NCBI RefSeq assembly: GCF_000281955.1 | Contig: NZ_AKKF01000032.1 | Location: forward strand, 1 to 39,725 | DNA length: 39,725 bases | DNA from: Caulobacter sp. AP07 | Lineage (GTDB): Bacteria; Pseudomonadota; Alphaproteobacteria; Caulobacterales; Caulobacteraceae | Reading direction: 5' to 3' | Part shown: piece by piece, positions 15,320-25,360 of the stretch | Layout: every line of letters begins with the position of its first letter | How positions within the stretch are numbered: position 1 is the first letter of the stretch | Position numbers and translations under genes: made by a program | The notes under the pieces: generated by a model | What the model was told of the DNA's origin: nothing | The model's database searches: none | The model's input: the letters and a program-made list of their open reading frames with translations, nothing else

Positions 15320-16678
15320 TTAGCGCCCCTTGCCGCCGCGCAACTTCGACTTCTTGATCAGGCCTTCGTACTGGTGGGCCAGCAGGTGGGACTGGATCTG
15401 GGCGACGGTATCCATGGTCACGGTCACGACGATCAGGATCGAGGTGCCGCCCAGGGTGAACTTGGTCGGGCCCATGCTGTTCATCAGCAGTTCCGGCAGG
15501 ATGCAGACGGCGGTGATGTAGGCCGCGCCGATCACCGTCAGGCGGGTCAGGACATAGTCCAGATATTCCGCCGTCCGCTTGCCCGGACGGATGCCCGGCA
15601 TGAAGCCGCCGTACTTGCGCAGGTTCTCGGCGGTCTCTTCCGGATTGAACACGACCGACGTGTAGAAGAACGTGAAGAAAATGATCAGGCCCGCGTACAG
15701 CGCCATGAACAGCGGCTGGCCGTGCTGCAGCGCGCCCACCACGTTCGGCAGCCAGGCCAGCCAGCTGGGCAGGTTGGCGGTGGCCAGGAAGCCCATGGCC
15801 GTGGTCGGCAGCAGCAGCAGGCTGGAGGCGAAGATCGGCGGGATGACGCCGGCGGTGTTCAGCTTCAGCGGGATGAACGAGGTGTCGCCGCCGATCATCC
15901 GGTTGCCCTGCTGGCGCTTGGGGTAGTGGATCAGGATGCGGCGCTGCGAGCGTTCGATGAAGACGATGAAGAAGATCACCGCGATCGCCAGGACGGCGAC
16001 GGCGAACAGGGCGAAGCCCGACATCGCGCCGGTCTGCACCTGGGTGAACATCTGGACCACGCCCAGCGGCAGGGCCGAGACGATGCCGGTGAAGATGATC
16101 AGGGACACGCCGTTGCCGACGCCGCGGCTGGTGATCTGCTCGCCCAGCCACATCAGGAACAGGGTGCCGCCGGTCAGGGCCACGACGGTGGAGGCGATGA
16201 AGAACGCCGGCGCGATGCCGCCGACCACCATGCCCGTCTGGCTCTGCAGGCCGACCGCGATCGAGAACGACTGGATCAGGGCCAGCACCACGGCCAGGTA
16301 GCGGGTGTACTGGTTGAGGGTCTTGCGGCCGGCTTCGCCGCCTTCCTTCTTCAGCTTCTCCCACGGCGGATACACCGAGCCCATCAGCTGCACGATGATC
16401 GAGGCGCTGATGTAGGGCATGACGTTCAGCGAGAACACGGCCATGCGCTGCACGGCCCCGCCCGAGAACATGTTGAACATGCCCAGGATGCCCTTCGACT
16501 GGCCGGCGAAGGCCGCTGCGAAGGCTTCGGGATTGATCCCCGGGATCGGCACATAGGTGCCCAGCCGGTAGACCATCAGCGCGATGAGCGTGAACCAGAT
16601 GCGCTTGTGAAGTTCGGTGGCCTTCTGGAAGGACCCGAAGTTCATGTTGGCTGCGAGTTGTTCGGCGGCCGAGGCCAT
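15320..16678 (-). CDS. secY: Protein translocase subunit SecY
   Basis: The 452-residue channel subunit of SecYEG in the inner membrane. About ten transmembrane helices are visible. Family signatures include GTYVPIPGINPEAF near the N-terminus, MLGMFNMFSGGAVQRMAVFSLNVMPYISASIIVQL-like helix 2 (plug and lateral gate region), the ERSQRRILIHYPKRQ cytosolic loop, and MPGIRPGKRTAEYLDYVLTRLT. ATG at 16678. It is separated from rplO by 276 bp of palindromic sequence, unlike the tight spacing of the genes upstream. Confidence 0.99.
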   Translation of the reverse strand: MASAAEQLAANMNFGSFQKATELHKRIWFTLIALMVYRLGTYVPIPGINPEAFAAAFAGQSKGILGMFNMFSGGAVQRMAVFSLNVMPYISASIIVQLMGSVYPPWEKLKKEGGEAGRKTLNQYTRYLAVVLALIQSFSIAVGLQSQTGMVVGGIAPAFFIASTVVALTGGTLFLMWLGEQITSRGVGNGVSLIIFTGIVSALPLGVVQMFTQVQTGAMSGFALFAVAVLAIAVIFFIVFIERSQRRILIHYPKRQQGNRMIGGDTSFIPLKLNTAGVIPPIFASSLLLLPTTAMGFLATANLPSWLAWLPNVVGALQHGQPLFMALYAGLIIFFTFFYTSVVFNPEETAENLRKYGGFMPGIRPGKRTAEYLDYVLTRLTVIGAAYITAVCILPELLMNSMGPTKFTLGGTSILIVVTVTMDTVAQIQSHLLAHQYEGLIKKSKLRGGKGR

Positions 16679-16750
16679 TCAAATCCCCACGTCGAGAGCG
16701 CGCGCCGCGTCCGCGGTCAGGTCGCGCTCCAAGCATAATTCACAAGCCGG

Positions 16751-16839
16751 GCCCGGATCGAGGCGAGTCACGATCCGGGCTTGGCCCTAGTACGGAGCCG
16801 TACATAGGTGAGGCTCGCCGCGATGTCACGGCGAGCCTC
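16751..16839. repeat. Two hairpins upstream of secY
   Basis: GCCCGGATCG/CGATCCGGGC (16751-16760, 16771-16780) and GAGGCTCGCCG/CGGCGAGCCTC (16810-16820, 16829-16839) are perfect 10- and 11-bp stems. The second is followed by GTTATT on the plus strand only, so it does not read as a terminator for rplO. They may be transcript-end or stability structures within the rplO-secY spacer. Confidence 0.6.
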
Positions 16840-16847
16840 GTTATTCT

Positions 16848-16945
16848 GTCATCCCGGCGGGAAGCCGCGGGAAGTTTCCGGAGGGCCGGAGCCCTCCCCT
16901 CCCCGCGATCCCAGCCTGCCGTTCAAGGACGGCGTCCGGGATGAC
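16848..16945. repeat. Palindromic intergenic repeat, GTCATCCCGG ends
   Basis: GTCATCCCGG (16848-16857) is the exact inverse of CCGGGATGAC (16936-16945). The 78-bp interior is rich in CCGGAGGGCC and CTCCCCTCCCC stretches that can fold further. Elements ending in TGTCATCCCGG are frequent dispersed repeats in Caulobacter and other alphaproteobacteria. It fills the gap just after the rplO stop, inside an otherwise compact ribosomal operon. Confidence 0.65.
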
Positions 16946-16954
16946 GCTATGGTC

Positions 16955-17440
16955 TTAGGCCTCGGCCGAAACCTTGGCCTTCTTGGTCACGGTCACCGAA
17001 CCGCCGGCGGCTTCCACGGCCTTGATGGCCGCTTCGGTCGCCGAATAGACGGTCAGGTTCAGCTTGGCCTTGATCTCGCCCTTGCCCAGCAGCTTCACGC
17101 CGTCCAGCTCGCGACGGATCACGCCGGCGGCGATCAGGTCGGCGGCGGCCAGCGTCGCGCCGGCCTTCAGCTTGCCGGCTTCGACGGCCTGTTCCAGGCG
17201 CCACAGGTTCACTTCAGCGAACTCGAGGCGGAAGGGGTTGTTGAAGCCGCGCTTGGGCATGCGCATGTGCAGCGGCATCTGGCCGCCTTCGAAGCCGGCG
17301 ATGGCGACGCCCGAGCGCGCCTTCTGGCCCTTCACGCCGCGACCACCGGTCTTGCCCTTGCCCGAACCCGGGCCGCGGCCGATGCGCATGCGGCCCTTGG
17401 TCGAGCCGGGAGCCGGAGCCAGTTCATTAAGCTTGGTCAT
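16955..17440 (-). CDS. rplO: 50S ribosomal protein uL15
   Basis: A 161-residue large-subunit protein with a long N-terminal tail. Recognised by [20 protein letters not shown], then [24 protein letters not shown] and [19 protein letters not shown]. The C-terminal domain runs to [14 protein letters not shown] at 17440 is preceded by AAGGAGAGG. The gene is 128 bp downstream of rpmD with a terminator-like hairpin between them, so part of its expression may come from a separate promoter. Confidence 0.98.
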   Translation of the reverse strand: MTKLNELAPAPGSTKGRMRIGRGPGSGKGKTGGRGVKGQKARSGVAIAGFEGGQMPLHMRMPKRGFNNPFRLEFAEVNLWRLEQAVEAGKLKAGATLAAADLIAAGVIRRELDGVKLLGKGEIKAKLNLTVYSATEAAIKAVEAAGGSVTVTKKAKVSAEA

Positions 17441-17510
17441 ATGTGCCTCTCCTTGGAGATCTGCGCCCGGCCAGCGGCCGGACTCGGCTTTTGAAAACGG
17501 TATCTAAACT

Positions 17511-17544
17511 CAAACGAAAACCACCCCGGTTTTCACCGGGGTGG
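17511..17544 (-). terminator. Terminator-like hairpin between rpmD and rplO
   Basis: CCACCCCGG (17521-17529) pairs perfectly with CCGGGGTGG (17536-17544) around TTTTCA. Read leftward, the stem is followed directly by TTTTCGTTTG. It lies 24 bp past the rpmD stop. It could terminate part of the transcripts, or protect their 3' ends, inside the spc operon. Confidence 0.75.
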
Positions 17545-17568
17545 CGATTTCGACGTCTCGTAGCAGAA

Positions 17569-17757
17569 CTACTCGACGATTTCCAGCAGGTGCGCGACCT
17601 TGCGGATCATGCCGCGAACCGACGGGGTGTCTTCCAGCTCGGACTCGCGTCCCAGCTTGTTCAGACCCAGGCCGGCCAGCGTAGCGCGCTGGACGGCGTT
17701 GCGGCGGATCGGGCTGCCGGTCTGGCGAACCTTCACAGTCTTGGTTTGCGTAGCCAT
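17569..17757 (-). CDS. rpmD: 50S ribosomal protein uL30
   Basis: A 62-residue protein: [20 protein letters not shown], then [38 protein letters not shown], the complete ferredoxin-like uL30 domain. It follows rpsE by 3 bp. Standard spc order is rpsE-rpmD-rplO. Confidence 0.97.
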   Translation of the reverse strand: MATQTKTVKVRQTGSPIRRNAVQRATLAGLGLNKLGRESELEDTPSVRGMIRKVAHLLEIVE

Positions 17758-17760
17758 GTC

Positions 17761-18366
17761 TTAGCCCTCGATGGCGTCCGGAGCCGAGGCTCCGTCGGCG
17801 CGGCGGCCGAGAATGTCGCCAACCTTCTTGCCGCGCTTGGCGGCGATCTGGCGGGGCGACGATTGAACCTTCAGGGCCTCGAACGTGGCGCGAACCATGT
17901 TGTACGGGTTGCTGGAACCCGTCGACTTGGCCACGACGTCCTGGACGCCCAGGGTTTCGAGAACCGCGCGCATCGGACCACCAGCGATGACGCCCGTGCC
18001 GGGAGGGGCAGCGCGCATCATGACCTTGCCAGCGCCCCAACGGCCGTAGCCGTCGTGGTGCAGGGTGCGCGATTCCCGCAGGGGAACGCGAACCATGGTC
18101 TTCTTGGCTTCTTCGGTCGCCTTGCGGATGGCTTCCGGCACTTCACGCGCCTTGCCATGACCGAAGCCGACGCGGCCCTTTTGGTCGCCGACGACCATCA
18201 GAGCGGCGAAGCTGAAGCGACGGCCGCCCTTCACGGTGGCGGCGACGCGGTTGATGTGGACGAGCTTTTCGACGATGTCGCTGTCGACCCGCTCTTCGGG
18301 GGCGTTGCGGTCGCGACGGCCGCGGTTTTGGCCGCCTTCTCCGCGCTGTTGATCACCACGAGCCAT
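17761..18366 (-). CDS. rpsE: 30S ribosomal protein uS5
   Basis: A 201-residue decoding-fidelity protein. The double-stranded-RNA-binding domain includes [37 protein letters not shown], and the C-terminal domain includes [38 protein letters not shown]. It has an Arg/Gly/Glu-rich N-terminal extension ([21 protein letters not shown]) before the conserved domain, as in other alphaproteobacteria. It starts 10 bp after rplR. Confidence 0.98.
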   Translation of the reverse strand: MARGDQQRGEGGQNRGRRDRNAPEERVDSDIVEKLVHINRVAATVKGGRRFSFAALMVVGDQKGRVGFGHGKAREVPEAIRKATEEAKKTMVRVPLRESRTLHHDGYGRWGAGKVMMRAAPPGTGVIAGGPMRAVLETLGVQDVVAKSTGSSNPYNMVRATFEALKVQSSPRQIAAKRGKKVGDILGRRADGASAPDAIEG

Positions 18367-18376
18367 GATGTTTCCC

Positions 18377-18733
18377 TTAGAAGTTCAGGCCGGCTTCGCG
18401 CGCGGCGTCGGCCAGGGCTTTCACCCGTCCGTGGAAGATGTAGCCACCGCGATCGAAGACGACGTCCTTGACGCCTTTTTCGATAGCGCGCTCGGCGACG
18501 AGCTTGCCGACGAGAGCGGCCGCGTCCTTGTCCGCGCCCTTGGTCGCGGCTTCACCCTCGAGGGTGGAAGCCGACGCCAGGGTCACGCCGCGTTCATCAT
18601 CGATGATCTGGGCGTAGATGTTCTTGGACGAACGGAAGACCGACAGACGCGGACGACCGTTGGACAGGGCCTTGAGGCGGGTGCGGGTGCGTTGGGCACG
18701 ACGCACGGCGGATTCGCGAGGTGAGAGCGCCAT
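18377..18733 (-). CDS. rplR: 50S ribosomal protein uL18
   Basis: A 118-residue 5S-rRNA-binding protein. Signatures are [29 protein letters not shown] and the C-terminus [26 protein letters not shown]. It works with uL5 and bL25 in the central protuberance. It lies 3 bp after rplF in the spc operon. Confidence 0.98.
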   Translation of the reverse strand: MALSPRESAVRRAQRTRTRLKALSNGRPRLSVFRSSKNIYAQIIDDERGVTLASASTLEGEAATKGADKDAAALVGKLVAERAIEKGVKDVVFDRGGYIFHGRVKALADAAREAGLNF

Positions 18734-18736
18734 GGC

Positions 18737-19270
18737 TTACTTCTTCTTGCCTTCCTTGCGGCGAACCTTTTCGCCGGCATAGCGCACGCCTTTGCCCTTG
18801 TAGGGCTCGGGCGGACGAATGCGGCGAATCTTCGCGGCAATCTCGCCGACCGCCTGCTTGTCAGCGCCGGCGATCTTGATTTCGGTCTGCTTGGGCACCG
18901 CGAAGGTGACGCCGGCCGGAGCCTCGACGTCCACGTCGTGGGAGAAACCGAGCTGGATGGAGAGCGCGGAGCCCTTCATCGCGGCGCGGTAGCCGACGCC
19001 GACCAGTTCGAGGGTTTCCTCGAAGCCGGTGGTGACGCCGTGCACCATGTTGGCCAGCAGCGTGCGGGACAGGCCCCACATCGACTTGGCGCGCTTGCTT
19101 TCGTCGCGCGGGGTCAGGTTCAGTTCCGAACCTTCCAGCTTGACTTCGATTTCGTCGGCGATGGTCCAGGCGAGCGTGCCCTTGGGGCCCTTCACCGTGA
19201 CCGTCTGCCCGTCGACCGTGACATTCACGCCCGAGGGGATTGCGACGGCTTTCTTACCGATCCGTGACAT
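18737..19270 (-). CDS. rplF: 50S ribosomal protein uL6
   Basis: A 177-residue protein near the factor-binding site with two repeated domains. The N-terminus is [20 protein letters not shown], and the C-terminal signature is the family's [24 protein letters not shown]. It lies 17 bp after rpsH. Confidence 0.99.
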   Translation of the reverse strand: MSRIGKKAVAIPSGVNVTVDGQTVTVKGPKGTLAWTIADEIEVKLEGSELNLTPRDESKRAKSMWGLSRTLLANMVHGVTTGFEETLELVGVGYRAAMKGSALSIQLGFSHDVDVEAPAGVTFAVPKQTEIKIAGADKQAVGEIAAKIRRIRPPEPYKGKGVRYAGEKVRRKEGKKK

Positions 19271-19287
19271 GTTTTTCCCTCCCGCGC

Positions 19288-19686
19288 CTAGTAGACGCGG
19301 CAGAGGACTTCGCCACCGACATTAGCGTCGCGGGCGGCGGAGTCCGACATGACGCCCTTCGGCGTCGAAAGGATCGAGATACCAAGGCCGTTCTTGATCG
19401 GCTTCAGGTCCTTGATCGACGAATAGACGCGGCGGCCAGGCTTGGACACGCGGCTGATCTCGGCGATCACGGGCTCACCGTCAAAATACTTGAGCTCGAT
19501 CTCGAATTCGGGGAACGCACCGGGCTTCTCGACCAGCGAGTAGCCGCGGATGTAGCCTTCGTCGGCCAGCACGTCCAGGACGCGGGCGCGCAGCTTGGAA
19601 GCCGGCGTCGCGACCTTGGCGCGCTTGCGCGTGGCGGCGTTCTTGATGCGAGCGATCATATCGCTCAGGGGATCGTTCATCGACAT
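19288..19686 (-). CDS. rpsH: 30S ribosomal protein uS8
   Basis: A 132-residue primary 16S-binding protein. It has [20 protein letters not shown] and the C-terminal signature [33 protein letters not shown]. In E. coli uS8 represses the spc operon; a matching target site was not identified here. It lies 10 bp after rpsN. Confidence 0.99.
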   Translation of the reverse strand: MSMNDPLSDMIARIKNAATRKRAKVATPASKLRARVLDVLADEGYIRGYSLVEKPGAFPEFEIELKYFDGEPVIAEISRVSKPGRRVYSSIKDLKPIKNGLGISILSTPKGVMSDSAARDANVGGEVLCRVY

Positions 19687-19696
19687 CTGATCGTCC

Positions 19697-20002
19697 TCAC
19701 CAGCTCGACTTGACGAGGCCGGGGATCTGGCCCGACGAGCCGAGCTCGCGGAGCGCGATACGGCTCATCTTCAGCTTGCGATAATAGGCGCGCGGGCGGC
19801 CCGTGACTTCGCACCGGTTACGGATGCGAACGGCGGACGAGCTGCGCGGAAGCTTCGCGAGCTTCAGGCGGGCTTCGAAGCGTTCTTCGAGTGGCAGGCT
19901 TTCGTCATTGGCGATCGCCTTCAGCGCGACGCGCTTGCTGGCATACTGCTTAACGAGGGCCTTGACCGCGAGATTGCGGTTGACGGCGCTTTTCTTGGCC
20001 AT
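19697..20002 (-). CDS. rpsN: 30S ribosomal protein uS14, zinc-free form
   Basis: A 101-residue uS14 of the long, zinc-independent type. It has [24 protein letters not shown], then [29 protein letters not shown] and IPGLVKSSW. Only one cysteine is present, so the CxxC pairs of the short zinc form are absent. It lies 21 bp after rplE. Confidence 0.98.
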   Translation of the reverse strand: MAKKSAVNRNLAVKALVKQYASKRVALKAIANDESLPLEERFEARLKLAKLPRSSSAVRIRNRCEVTGRPRAYYRKLKMSRIALRELGSSGQIPGLVKSSW

Positions 20003-20023
20003 GGTGTGTTTCCCTGCCCGCTC

Positions 20024-20581
20024 TTAATTCGTGAACGGGAACTGGAATTCCTTCAGGAGAGCCTTGGCTTCCTGATCGGTCTTCGCAGTGGTGCAGACGA
20101 TGATGTCCATGCCCCAGATCTGTTCGATCTGGTCATAGTTGATTTCCGGGAACACCAGGTGCTCCTTCAGGCCCATGGCGTAGTTGCCACGGCCGTCGAA
20201 GCTCTTGCCGTTCAGGCCGCGGAAGTCCTTCACGCGCGGCAGCGCGATCGTGACCAGGCGGTCGAGGAATTCGTACATCCGGTCCTTGCGGAGGGTCACC
20301 TTGGCGCCGACCACCATGCCTTCGCGCAGCTTGAAGCCGGCGATGGACTTGCGGGCCTTCGTGGCGACCGGCTTCTGGCCAGCGATGGCCATCAGATCCT
20401 TCAGCGCGGTCTGGGCCTTCTTGGAGTCGGCCACGGCCTCGCCGATACCCATGTTCAGGACGATCTTGTCCAGCTTGGGGATCTGCATCTCGTTGGTGTA
20501 CGCGAACTGTTCCTTCATCGCGGCGCGGATGCGCGCGCGATATTCGGACTTCAGCCGCGGCTCGTAAGCTTGATCAACCAT
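20024..20581 (-). CDS. rplE: 50S ribosomal protein uL5
   Basis: A 185-residue 5S-rRNA-binding protein contacting the P-site tRNA. Signatures are [51 protein letters not shown] and [29 protein letters not shown]. Its ATG lies inside the 3' end of rplX (8-bp overlap), implying translational coupling. Confidence 0.99.
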   Translation of the reverse strand: MVDQAYEPRLKSEYRARIRAAMKEQFAYTNEMQIPKLDKIVLNMGIGEAVADSKKAQTALKDLMAIAGQKPVATKARKSIAGFKLREGMVVGAKVTLRKDRMYEFLDRLVTIALPRVKDFRGLNGKSFDGRGNYAMGLKEHLVFPEINYDQIEQIWGMDIIVCTTAKTDQEAKALLKEFQFPFTN

Positions 20582-20888
20582 TGATCACCTCGCCCGTCGT
20601 CTTGGCGAAACGCACCTTCTTGTCGCCTTCGATCTTGAAGCCGACGCGGGTGGGTTTGCCGTTGGAATCGACGATCGCGACGTTCGAGACGTGCAGCGCC
20701 GCTTCCTTGCTCTTGATGCCGCCTTGCGGATCGGCCTGGGTGGCCTTGGTGTGGCGTTGAACCAGGTTCACGCCTTGCACCAGGACACGGTTCGCCTTGA
20801 CGAGGACCTGGGTCACAGCGCCTTGCTTGCCCTTGTCCTTGCCGGCCAGGACGACAACGCGGTCGCCCTTCTTGATCTTAGCGGCCAT
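20574..20888 (-). CDS. rplX: 50S ribosomal protein uL24
   Basis: A 104-residue assembly-initiator protein of the large subunit. The KOW motif is [24 protein letters not shown] (about 6-29), followed by [17 protein letters not shown]. It starts on the last base of the rplN stop (TAATG) and overlaps rplE by 8 bp. Confidence 0.99.
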   Translation of the reverse strand: MAAKIKKGDRVVVLAGKDKGKQGAVTQVLVKANRVLVQGVNLVQRHTKATQADPQGGIKSKEAALHVSNVAIVDSNGKPTRVGFKIEGDKKVRFAKTTGEVING

Positions 20889-21256
20889 TACAGCACCTCG
20901 GGGGCGAGGGAGATGATCTTCATGTGGTTCTTCGCGCGCAGTTCGCGAGGAACCGGGCCGAAGATCCGCGTGCCGACCGGCTCGCTCTGCTTGTTGACGA
21001 TCACCGCGGCGTTCTTGTCGAAACGGATCAGCGACCCGTCCTTACGCTTCATGCCTTGGTTCACGCGAACGACGACGGCGCGAAGCACGTCGCCCTTCTT
21101 CACGCGGCCGCGAGGAATGGCTTCCTTCACGGACACGACGATCACGTCACCGACGCTGGCATAGCGACGACCTGCGCCACCCAGCACCTTGATGCACATG
21201 ACCCGGCGGGCGCCGGAGTTGTCGGCGACTTCCAGGTTAGTTTGCATCTGGATCAT
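20888..21256 (-). CDS. rplN: 50S ribosomal protein uL14
   Basis: A 122-residue protein at the subunit interface. It has [49 protein letters not shown] and [29 protein letters not shown]. It lies 17 bp after rpsQ and its stop overlaps the rplX start by one base. Confidence 0.99.
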   Translation of the reverse strand: MIQMQTNLEVADNSGARRVMCIKVLGGAGRRYASVGDVIVVSVKEAIPRGRVKKGDVLRAVVVRVNQGMKRKDGSLIRFDKNAAVIVNKQSEPVGTRIFGPVPRELRAKNHMKIISLAPEVL

Positions 21257-21273
21257 GGTTCAAACCTTCCAGA

Positions 21274-21513
21274 TTAAGCCGAAGCCTTGGGAAGGACTTC
21301 CCAGGTCTTCAGCTTGGACTTCGGAGCGCACTCAACGATGCGAGCAACTTCGCCCGCCTTGTACGCATTGCTCTCATCGTGCGCGTGGTACTTCTTGGAC
21401 CGACGCACGATCTTCTTCAGCAGCGGGTGAACGATGGTCCGTTCAACCTTAACCACTACGGTCTTGTCGCCCTTATCGGAGACGACAACCCCTTCGAGGA
21501 TACGCTTGGGCAT
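21274..21513 (-). CDS. rpsQ: 30S ribosomal protein uS17
   Basis: A 79-residue OB-fold protein. It begins [25 protein letters not shown] and has the conserved [19 protein letters not shown]. The ATG at 21513 is the family start, and upstream in-frame codons belong to the rpmC region. It lies 10 bp after rpmC. Confidence 0.98.
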   Translation of the reverse strand: MPKRILEGVVVSDKGDKTVVVKVERTIVHPLLKKIVRRSKKYHAHDESNAYKAGEVARIVECAPKSKLKTWEVLPKASA

Positions 21514-21523
21514 ATCGTTCTCC

Positions 21524-21718
21524 TTAAGCCGCGGCCTTGGCGCGCAGCACGGTCTTGATGCGGGCGATTTCCTTGCGGATCTCACCAACGCGGTGGGTCT
21601 TTTCCACCTGACCGGTCGCCGCCTGGAAGCGCAGGTTGAACTGCTCCTTCTTGAGGCTGAGCAGTTGCTCGGCGAGCTGGTCGGGCGTCATGCCCCGGAC
21701 GTCTTGGATCTTGGTCAT
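21524..21718 (-). CDS. rpmC: 50S ribosomal protein uL29
   Basis: A 64-residue helical protein at the tunnel exit. It has [23 protein letters not shown] and the [25 protein letters not shown] signature. It overlaps the rplP stop by four bases (ATGA). Confidence 0.98.
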   Translation of the reverse strand: MTKIQDVRGMTPDQLAEQLLSLKKEQFNLRFQAATGQVEKTHRVGEIRKEIARIKTVLRAKAAA

Positions 21719-22155
21719 GCCGCTTCGGCCTCCAGAGCCGCACCGGCGTCGATGCGGGTCACGACGCGCGTGCGGATCGGCAGCTTGGCCGCGCCGAGGC
21801 GCAGAGCTTCGCGGGCGATATCGTCCGGCACACCGTCGATTTCGAACATGATCCGGCCCGGCGCGACGCGCGCGGCCCAGTGATCGACGGCGCCCTTGCC
21901 CTTACCCATCCGGACTTCGGCCGGCTTGCCGGTGACCGGCACGTCGGGGAAGATACGGATCCAGACGCGGCCTTGACGCTTCATCTGGCGGGTGATCGCG
22001 CGGCGGGCCGCTTCGATCTGGCGAGCCGTGATGCGTTCCGGCTCAACGGCTTTCAGACCGTAGGAGCCGAAATTCAGCAGGGTGCCGCCCTTCGAGGTGC
22101 CGTGGATACGGCCCTTGAACTGCTTGCGGAACTTGGTTTTTTTCGGTGACAGCAT
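21715..22155 (-). CDS. rplP: 50S ribosomal protein uL16
   Basis: A 146-residue protein near the peptidyl-transferase centre and A-site tRNA. It has [63 protein letters not shown] and a conserved C-terminus with a short Glu/Ala-rich end. It lies 12 bp after rpsC. Confidence 0.99.
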   Translation of the reverse strand: MLSPKKTKFRKQFKGRIHGTSKGGTLLNFGSYGLKAVEPERITARQIEAARRAITRQMKRQGRVWIRIFPDVPVTGKPAEVRMGKGKGAVDHWAARVAPGRIMFEIDGVPDDIAREALRLGAAKLPIRTRVVTRIDAGAALEAEAA

Positions 22156-22167
22156 AGCGCTCTATCC

Positions 22168-22917
22168 TTAGCCCCGATCGCGACGGCCGCGATCACCCCG
22201 GTCGGGACGATCGCCGCGCTCGCGTCCGCCACCTTCGCCGGCCGGGCCGGATTCAGTGGCCAGACGCTTGTCGAGCGCCATCGGGTCGTGGTCCAGCACT
22301 TCGCCTTTGAAGATCCAGGTCTTCACGCCGATGATGCCGTAGGTGGTCTTGGCTTCCGCGAAACCGTAGTCGATGTCGGCGCGCAGGGTGTGGAGCGGCA
22401 CGCGACCTTCGCGATACCATTCCATCCGCGCGATTTCAGCGCCGCCGAGGCGGCCCGACACGTTGATGCGGATGCCCTTGGCGCCAAGACGGACGGCCGA
22501 TTGGATCGACCGCTTCATGGCGCGACGGAAGGCGATCCGGCGCTCGAGCTGCTGGGCGATGGACTCGGCCACCAGCTGGGCGTCGGTTTCGGGCTTGCGG
22601 ATCTCGACGATGTTCAGGTGAACCTCGCCTTCGGTCATCACCGACAGGTCCTTGCGGAGCTTGTCGATGTCGGCGCCCTTCTTGCCGATGATCACGCCGG
22701 GACGCGCCGCATAGATCGTGACGCGGCACTTCTTGTGCGGACGCTCGATGATGATGCGCGACACGCCGGCTTGATACAGGCGCTTCTTCAGCATCGTGCG
22801 GACCGCGAGGTCCTGATGCAGAAGCTTGCCGTACTGCTCGCCGTCGGCGAACCAACGGCTGTCCCAGGTACGGTTGATGCCGAGCCGCAGCCCGACCGGA
22901 TTGACTTTCTGACCCAT
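22168..22917 (-). CDS. rpsC: 30S ribosomal protein uS3
   Basis: A 249-residue mRNA-entry protein. The KH domain contains [20 protein letters not shown], and the C-terminal domain contains [31 protein letters not shown]. The last 20-25 residues are a low-complexity Arg/Asp/Gly tail ([16 protein letters not shown]) beyond the usual fold. The ATG overlaps the rplV TGA by one base (TGATG). Confidence 0.99.
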   Translation of the reverse strand: MGQKVNPVGLRLGINRTWDSRWFADGEQYGKLLHQDLAVRTMLKKRLYQAGVSRIIIERPHKKCRVTIYAARPGVIIGKKGADIDKLRKDLSVMTEGEVHLNIVEIRKPETDAQLVAESIAQQLERRIAFRRAMKRSIQSAVRLGAKGIRINVSGRLGGAEIARMEWYREGRVPLHTLRADIDYGFAEAKTTYGIIGVKTWIFKGEVLDHDPMALDKRLATESGPAGEGGGRERGDRPDRGDRGRRDRG

Positions 22918-23297
22918 CAGGCGGCCTCACCCAGTTCGCGGACCACGATGGTGATCTCGGAGAACGGCTTTTCAACGCGCGTGGCCCGACCGCGAGCACG
23001 CGGCGAGAAGCGCTTCATCACCAGGTTCTTGCCCACATAGGCCTCGGCGACGACCAGCGAGTCGATGTCGAGGTTGTGGTTGTTCTCGGCGTTGGAGATC
23101 GCCGAGTACAGCGCCTTGCGGACGTCCTGAGCGATACGCTTGTGGCTGAATTCGAGCTCGTTCAGAGCGCGTTGGACGTTCAGGCCACGGATGGACTGAG
23201 CGACCAGGTTCAGCTTGCGAGCGCTGGTGCGCAGGGTGCGAACCTTGCACATCGCTTCGTTGGCCGGCAGGCGGCGAGCTTGTTTAGCTTGGCTCAT
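22917..23297 (-). CDS. rplV: 50S ribosomal protein uL22
   Basis: A 126-residue protein lining the exit tunnel. It has [55 protein letters not shown] and the tunnel-loop sequence [24 protein letters not shown]. It lies 3 bp after rpsS. Confidence 0.99.
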   Translation of the reverse strand: MSQAKQARRLPANEAMCKVRTLRTSARKLNLVAQSIRGLNVQRALNELEFSHKRIAQDVRKALYSAISNAENNHNLDIDSLVVAEAYVGKNLVMKRFSPRARGRATRVEKPFSEITIVVRELGEAA

Positions 23298-23300
23298 GGC

Positions 23301-23579
23301 CTACTTCCTCTTCGCCTTCTTGTCGGCGGCGTGGCCGGGGAAGCTGCGGGTGGGCGCGAACTCACCGAACTTCATGCCGACCATGTCTTCCGACACGGAG
23401 ACGGGGATGTGCTTGTGACCGTTGTGCACGCCGAACACCAGGCCGACGAACTGCGGCATGATGGTCGAGCGGCGCGACCAGGTCTTGATCACATCCTTGC
23501 GGCCCGACGCCAGGGCGACATCGGCTTTCTTCAGGAGGTACCCGTCGACAAACGGGCCTTTCCAGACGGAGCGGGTCAT
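23301..23579 (-). CDS. rpsS: 30S ribosomal protein uS19
   Basis: A 92-residue head protein pairing with uS13. It begins [20 protein letters not shown] and has [28 protein letters not shown] and [23 protein letters not shown]. It lies 3 bp after rplB. Confidence 0.99.
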   Translation of the reverse strand: MTRSVWKGPFVDGYLLKKADVALASGRKDVIKTWSRRSTIMPQFVGLVFGVHNGHKHIPVSVSEDMVGMKFGEFAPTRSFPGHAADKKAKRK

Positions 23580-23582
23580 GGC

Positions 23583-24422
23583 TTAGCGGCCCTTTTTCGC
23601 TTTGTGGCGCGAACGGATGATGAACTTATCCGTGGCCTTGTTGACGCGGGTCTTGGCGCCCTTGGTCGGCTTACCGGCCGGGGTCACCGGGTTACGACCG
23701 CCCGAGGTCCGACCTTCACCACCACCGTGGGGGTGGTCGACCGGGTTCATGGCGACGCCGCGAACGTGCGGACGACGGCCCATGTGACGCGAACGACCGG
23801 CCTTGCCGAGGTTCTGGTTCGAGTGGTCGGGGTTCGACACGGCGCCGATGGTGGCCATGCAGGTGTCCAGGACCATGCGCAGTTCGCCCGAGTTCAGGCG
23901 GATCTGGGCGTAGCCGGCGTCACGACCGACCAGCTGGGCGTAGGCGCCAGCCGAACGCGCGATCTGACCACCCTTGGCGGGCTTCAGCTCGACGTTGTGG
24001 ATGATCGTGCCGATCGGCATGGTGCGCAGCGGCGAGGCGTTGCCCGGCTTCACGTCGACCTTCTCGCCGGTGACGACTTCGTCGCCGGCCTTCAGGCGTT
24101 GCGGGGCCAGGATGTAGGCCAGCTCGCCATCGGTCTCATACTTGATGAGCGCGATGAAGGCGGTGCGGTTCGGGTCGTACTCAAGGCGGACCACGGTGGC
24201 CGTGCCTTGCTTGCGACGCTTGAAGTCGACCAGACGGTAGAGGCGCTTGGCGCCGCCGCCGCGGAAGCGGACCGCGATACGGCCATTGCCGCCACGACCG
24301 CCCGACTTGGTCAGACCTTCGACCAGCTTCTTTTCCGGGCGGCCCTTGTGGAGCTCGCTGCGGTCGATCAGCACCAGGCCGCGTTGGCCCGGGCTGGTCG
24401 GATTATAATGCTTCAAGGCCAT
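23583..24422 (-). CDS. rplB: 50S ribosomal protein uL2
   Basis: A 279-residue protein needed for subunit joining and peptidyl transfer. It has [20 protein letters not shown], the RNA-binding SH3-like core, and the functionally key [21 protein letters not shown] loop with its conserved histidine. It lies 3 bp after rplW. Confidence 0.99.
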   Translation of the reverse strand: MALKHYNPTSPGQRGLVLIDRSELHKGRPEKKLVEGLTKSGGRGGNGRIAVRFRGGGAKRLYRLVDFKRRKQGTATVVRLEYDPNRTAFIALIKYETDGELAYILAPQRLKAGDEVVTGEKVDVKPGNASPLRTMPIGTIIHNVELKPAKGGQIARSAGAYAQLVGRDAGYAQIRLNSGELRMVLDTCMATIGAVSNPDHSNQNLGKAGRSRHMGRRPHVRGVAMNPVDHPHGGGEGRTSGGRNPVTPAGKPTKGAKTRVNKATDKFIIRSRHKAKKGR

Positions 24423-24425
24423 CTC

Positions 24426-24722
24426 TTAGAGCCCCGTCGTGATGTCGATCGACTGGCCTTCGGCCAGCGTCACGATCGCTTTCTTGACGTCGGAACGACG
24501 ACCGATGATGCCACGGAAGCGCTTGGTCTTGCCCTTGGTGACCAGGGTGTTGACCTTGGTGACCTTGACCTTGAACAGCTCTTCGACTGCGGCGGCGATT
24601 TCGTCCTTCGACGCATCGGCGGACACCCGGAAGACGACCTTGTTCTGCTCGCTGAGCAGGGTGGCCTTCTCGGTGATCACCGGCGACAGGATCGTGTCGT
24701 AGTGGCGGGCGGTAGCGGCCAT
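24426..24722 (-). CDS. rplW: 50S ribosomal protein uL23
   Basis: A 98-residue tunnel-exit protein that docks trigger factor and SRP. It has [26 protein letters not shown] and [34 protein letters not shown]. Its ATG overlaps the rplD stop by one base (TAATG). Confidence 0.99.
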   Translation of the reverse strand: MAATARHYDTILSPVITEKATLLSEQNKVVFRVSADASKDEIAAAVEELFKVKVTKVNTLVTKGKTKRFRGIIGRRSDVKKAIVTLAEGQSIDITTGL

Positions 24723-25360
24723 TACGCGGCTTCCTTCTCAGCGAAGCGCGCCGAGATCGCTTCCACCGCGTCCTTCGTGAGGACCAGGGTGTGGCGACGC
24801 AGCACGTCATAGACGTTCAGGCCGGCGTTCGGCAGCACGTCGATGTTCGGAATGTTGCGGGCGGCGAGCTTGAAGTTGCCGTCCACTTCCGGACCCGCGA
24901 TGACCAGGGCGTTCTTCAGACCCATCTTGTCGAAGGTGGCGCGCAGGGCGGCCGTCTTCGGATCGGTCAGAGCCACGTTGTCCAGCACGATCAGCGAGCC
25001 GGCCTTGGCCTTCGACGACAGAGCGTGGCGCAGAGCCATGGCGCGGATCTTCTTGGGAAGATCGAACGCATGGCTGCGGACGACAGGGCCGTGGGCCTTG
25101 GCGCCGCCGACGAACTGAGCCGCACGGCGCGAACCGTGACGAGCCGAGCCGGTGCCCTTTTGCTTGTACATCTTCTTGCCCGTACGAGAGACCTCGTTGC
25201 GGACCTGAATCTTGTGGTTCCCGGAGCGGCGCTTGGCCAGCTGCCAGGTGACGACGCGCTGCAGGATGTCGCCGCGGATGTCGGCGATGCCAAAGATGGC
25301 GTCGTCGAGATCAACGGAGCCGGCCTTGCCGCCGTCCAGTTTGATGACGTCGAGTTTCAT
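24722..25360 (-). CDS. rplD: 50S ribosomal protein uL4
   Basis: A 212-residue protein with an extended tunnel loop: [39 protein letters not shown]. In E. coli free L4 represses the S10 operon by acting on its leader; the long leader before rpsJ here leaves that open. It overlaps the rplC stop by one base. Confidence 0.99.
   Translation of the reverse strand: MKLDVIKLDGGKAGSVDLDDAIFGIADIRGDILQRVVTWQLAKRRSGNHKIQVRNEVSRTGKKMYKQKGTGSARHGSRRAAQFVGGAKAHGPVVRSHAFDLPKKIRAMALRHALSSKAKAGSLIVLDNVALTDPKTAALRATFDKMGLKNALVIAGPEVDGNFKLAARNIPNIDVLPNAGLNVYDVLRRHTLVLTKDAVEAISARFAEKEAA

Noticed and set aside
14702..16738. Long open frames on both strands over adk and secY
   Set aside because: The real secY and adk products account for the region, and the other frames encode low-complexity Arg/His/Asp-rich text.
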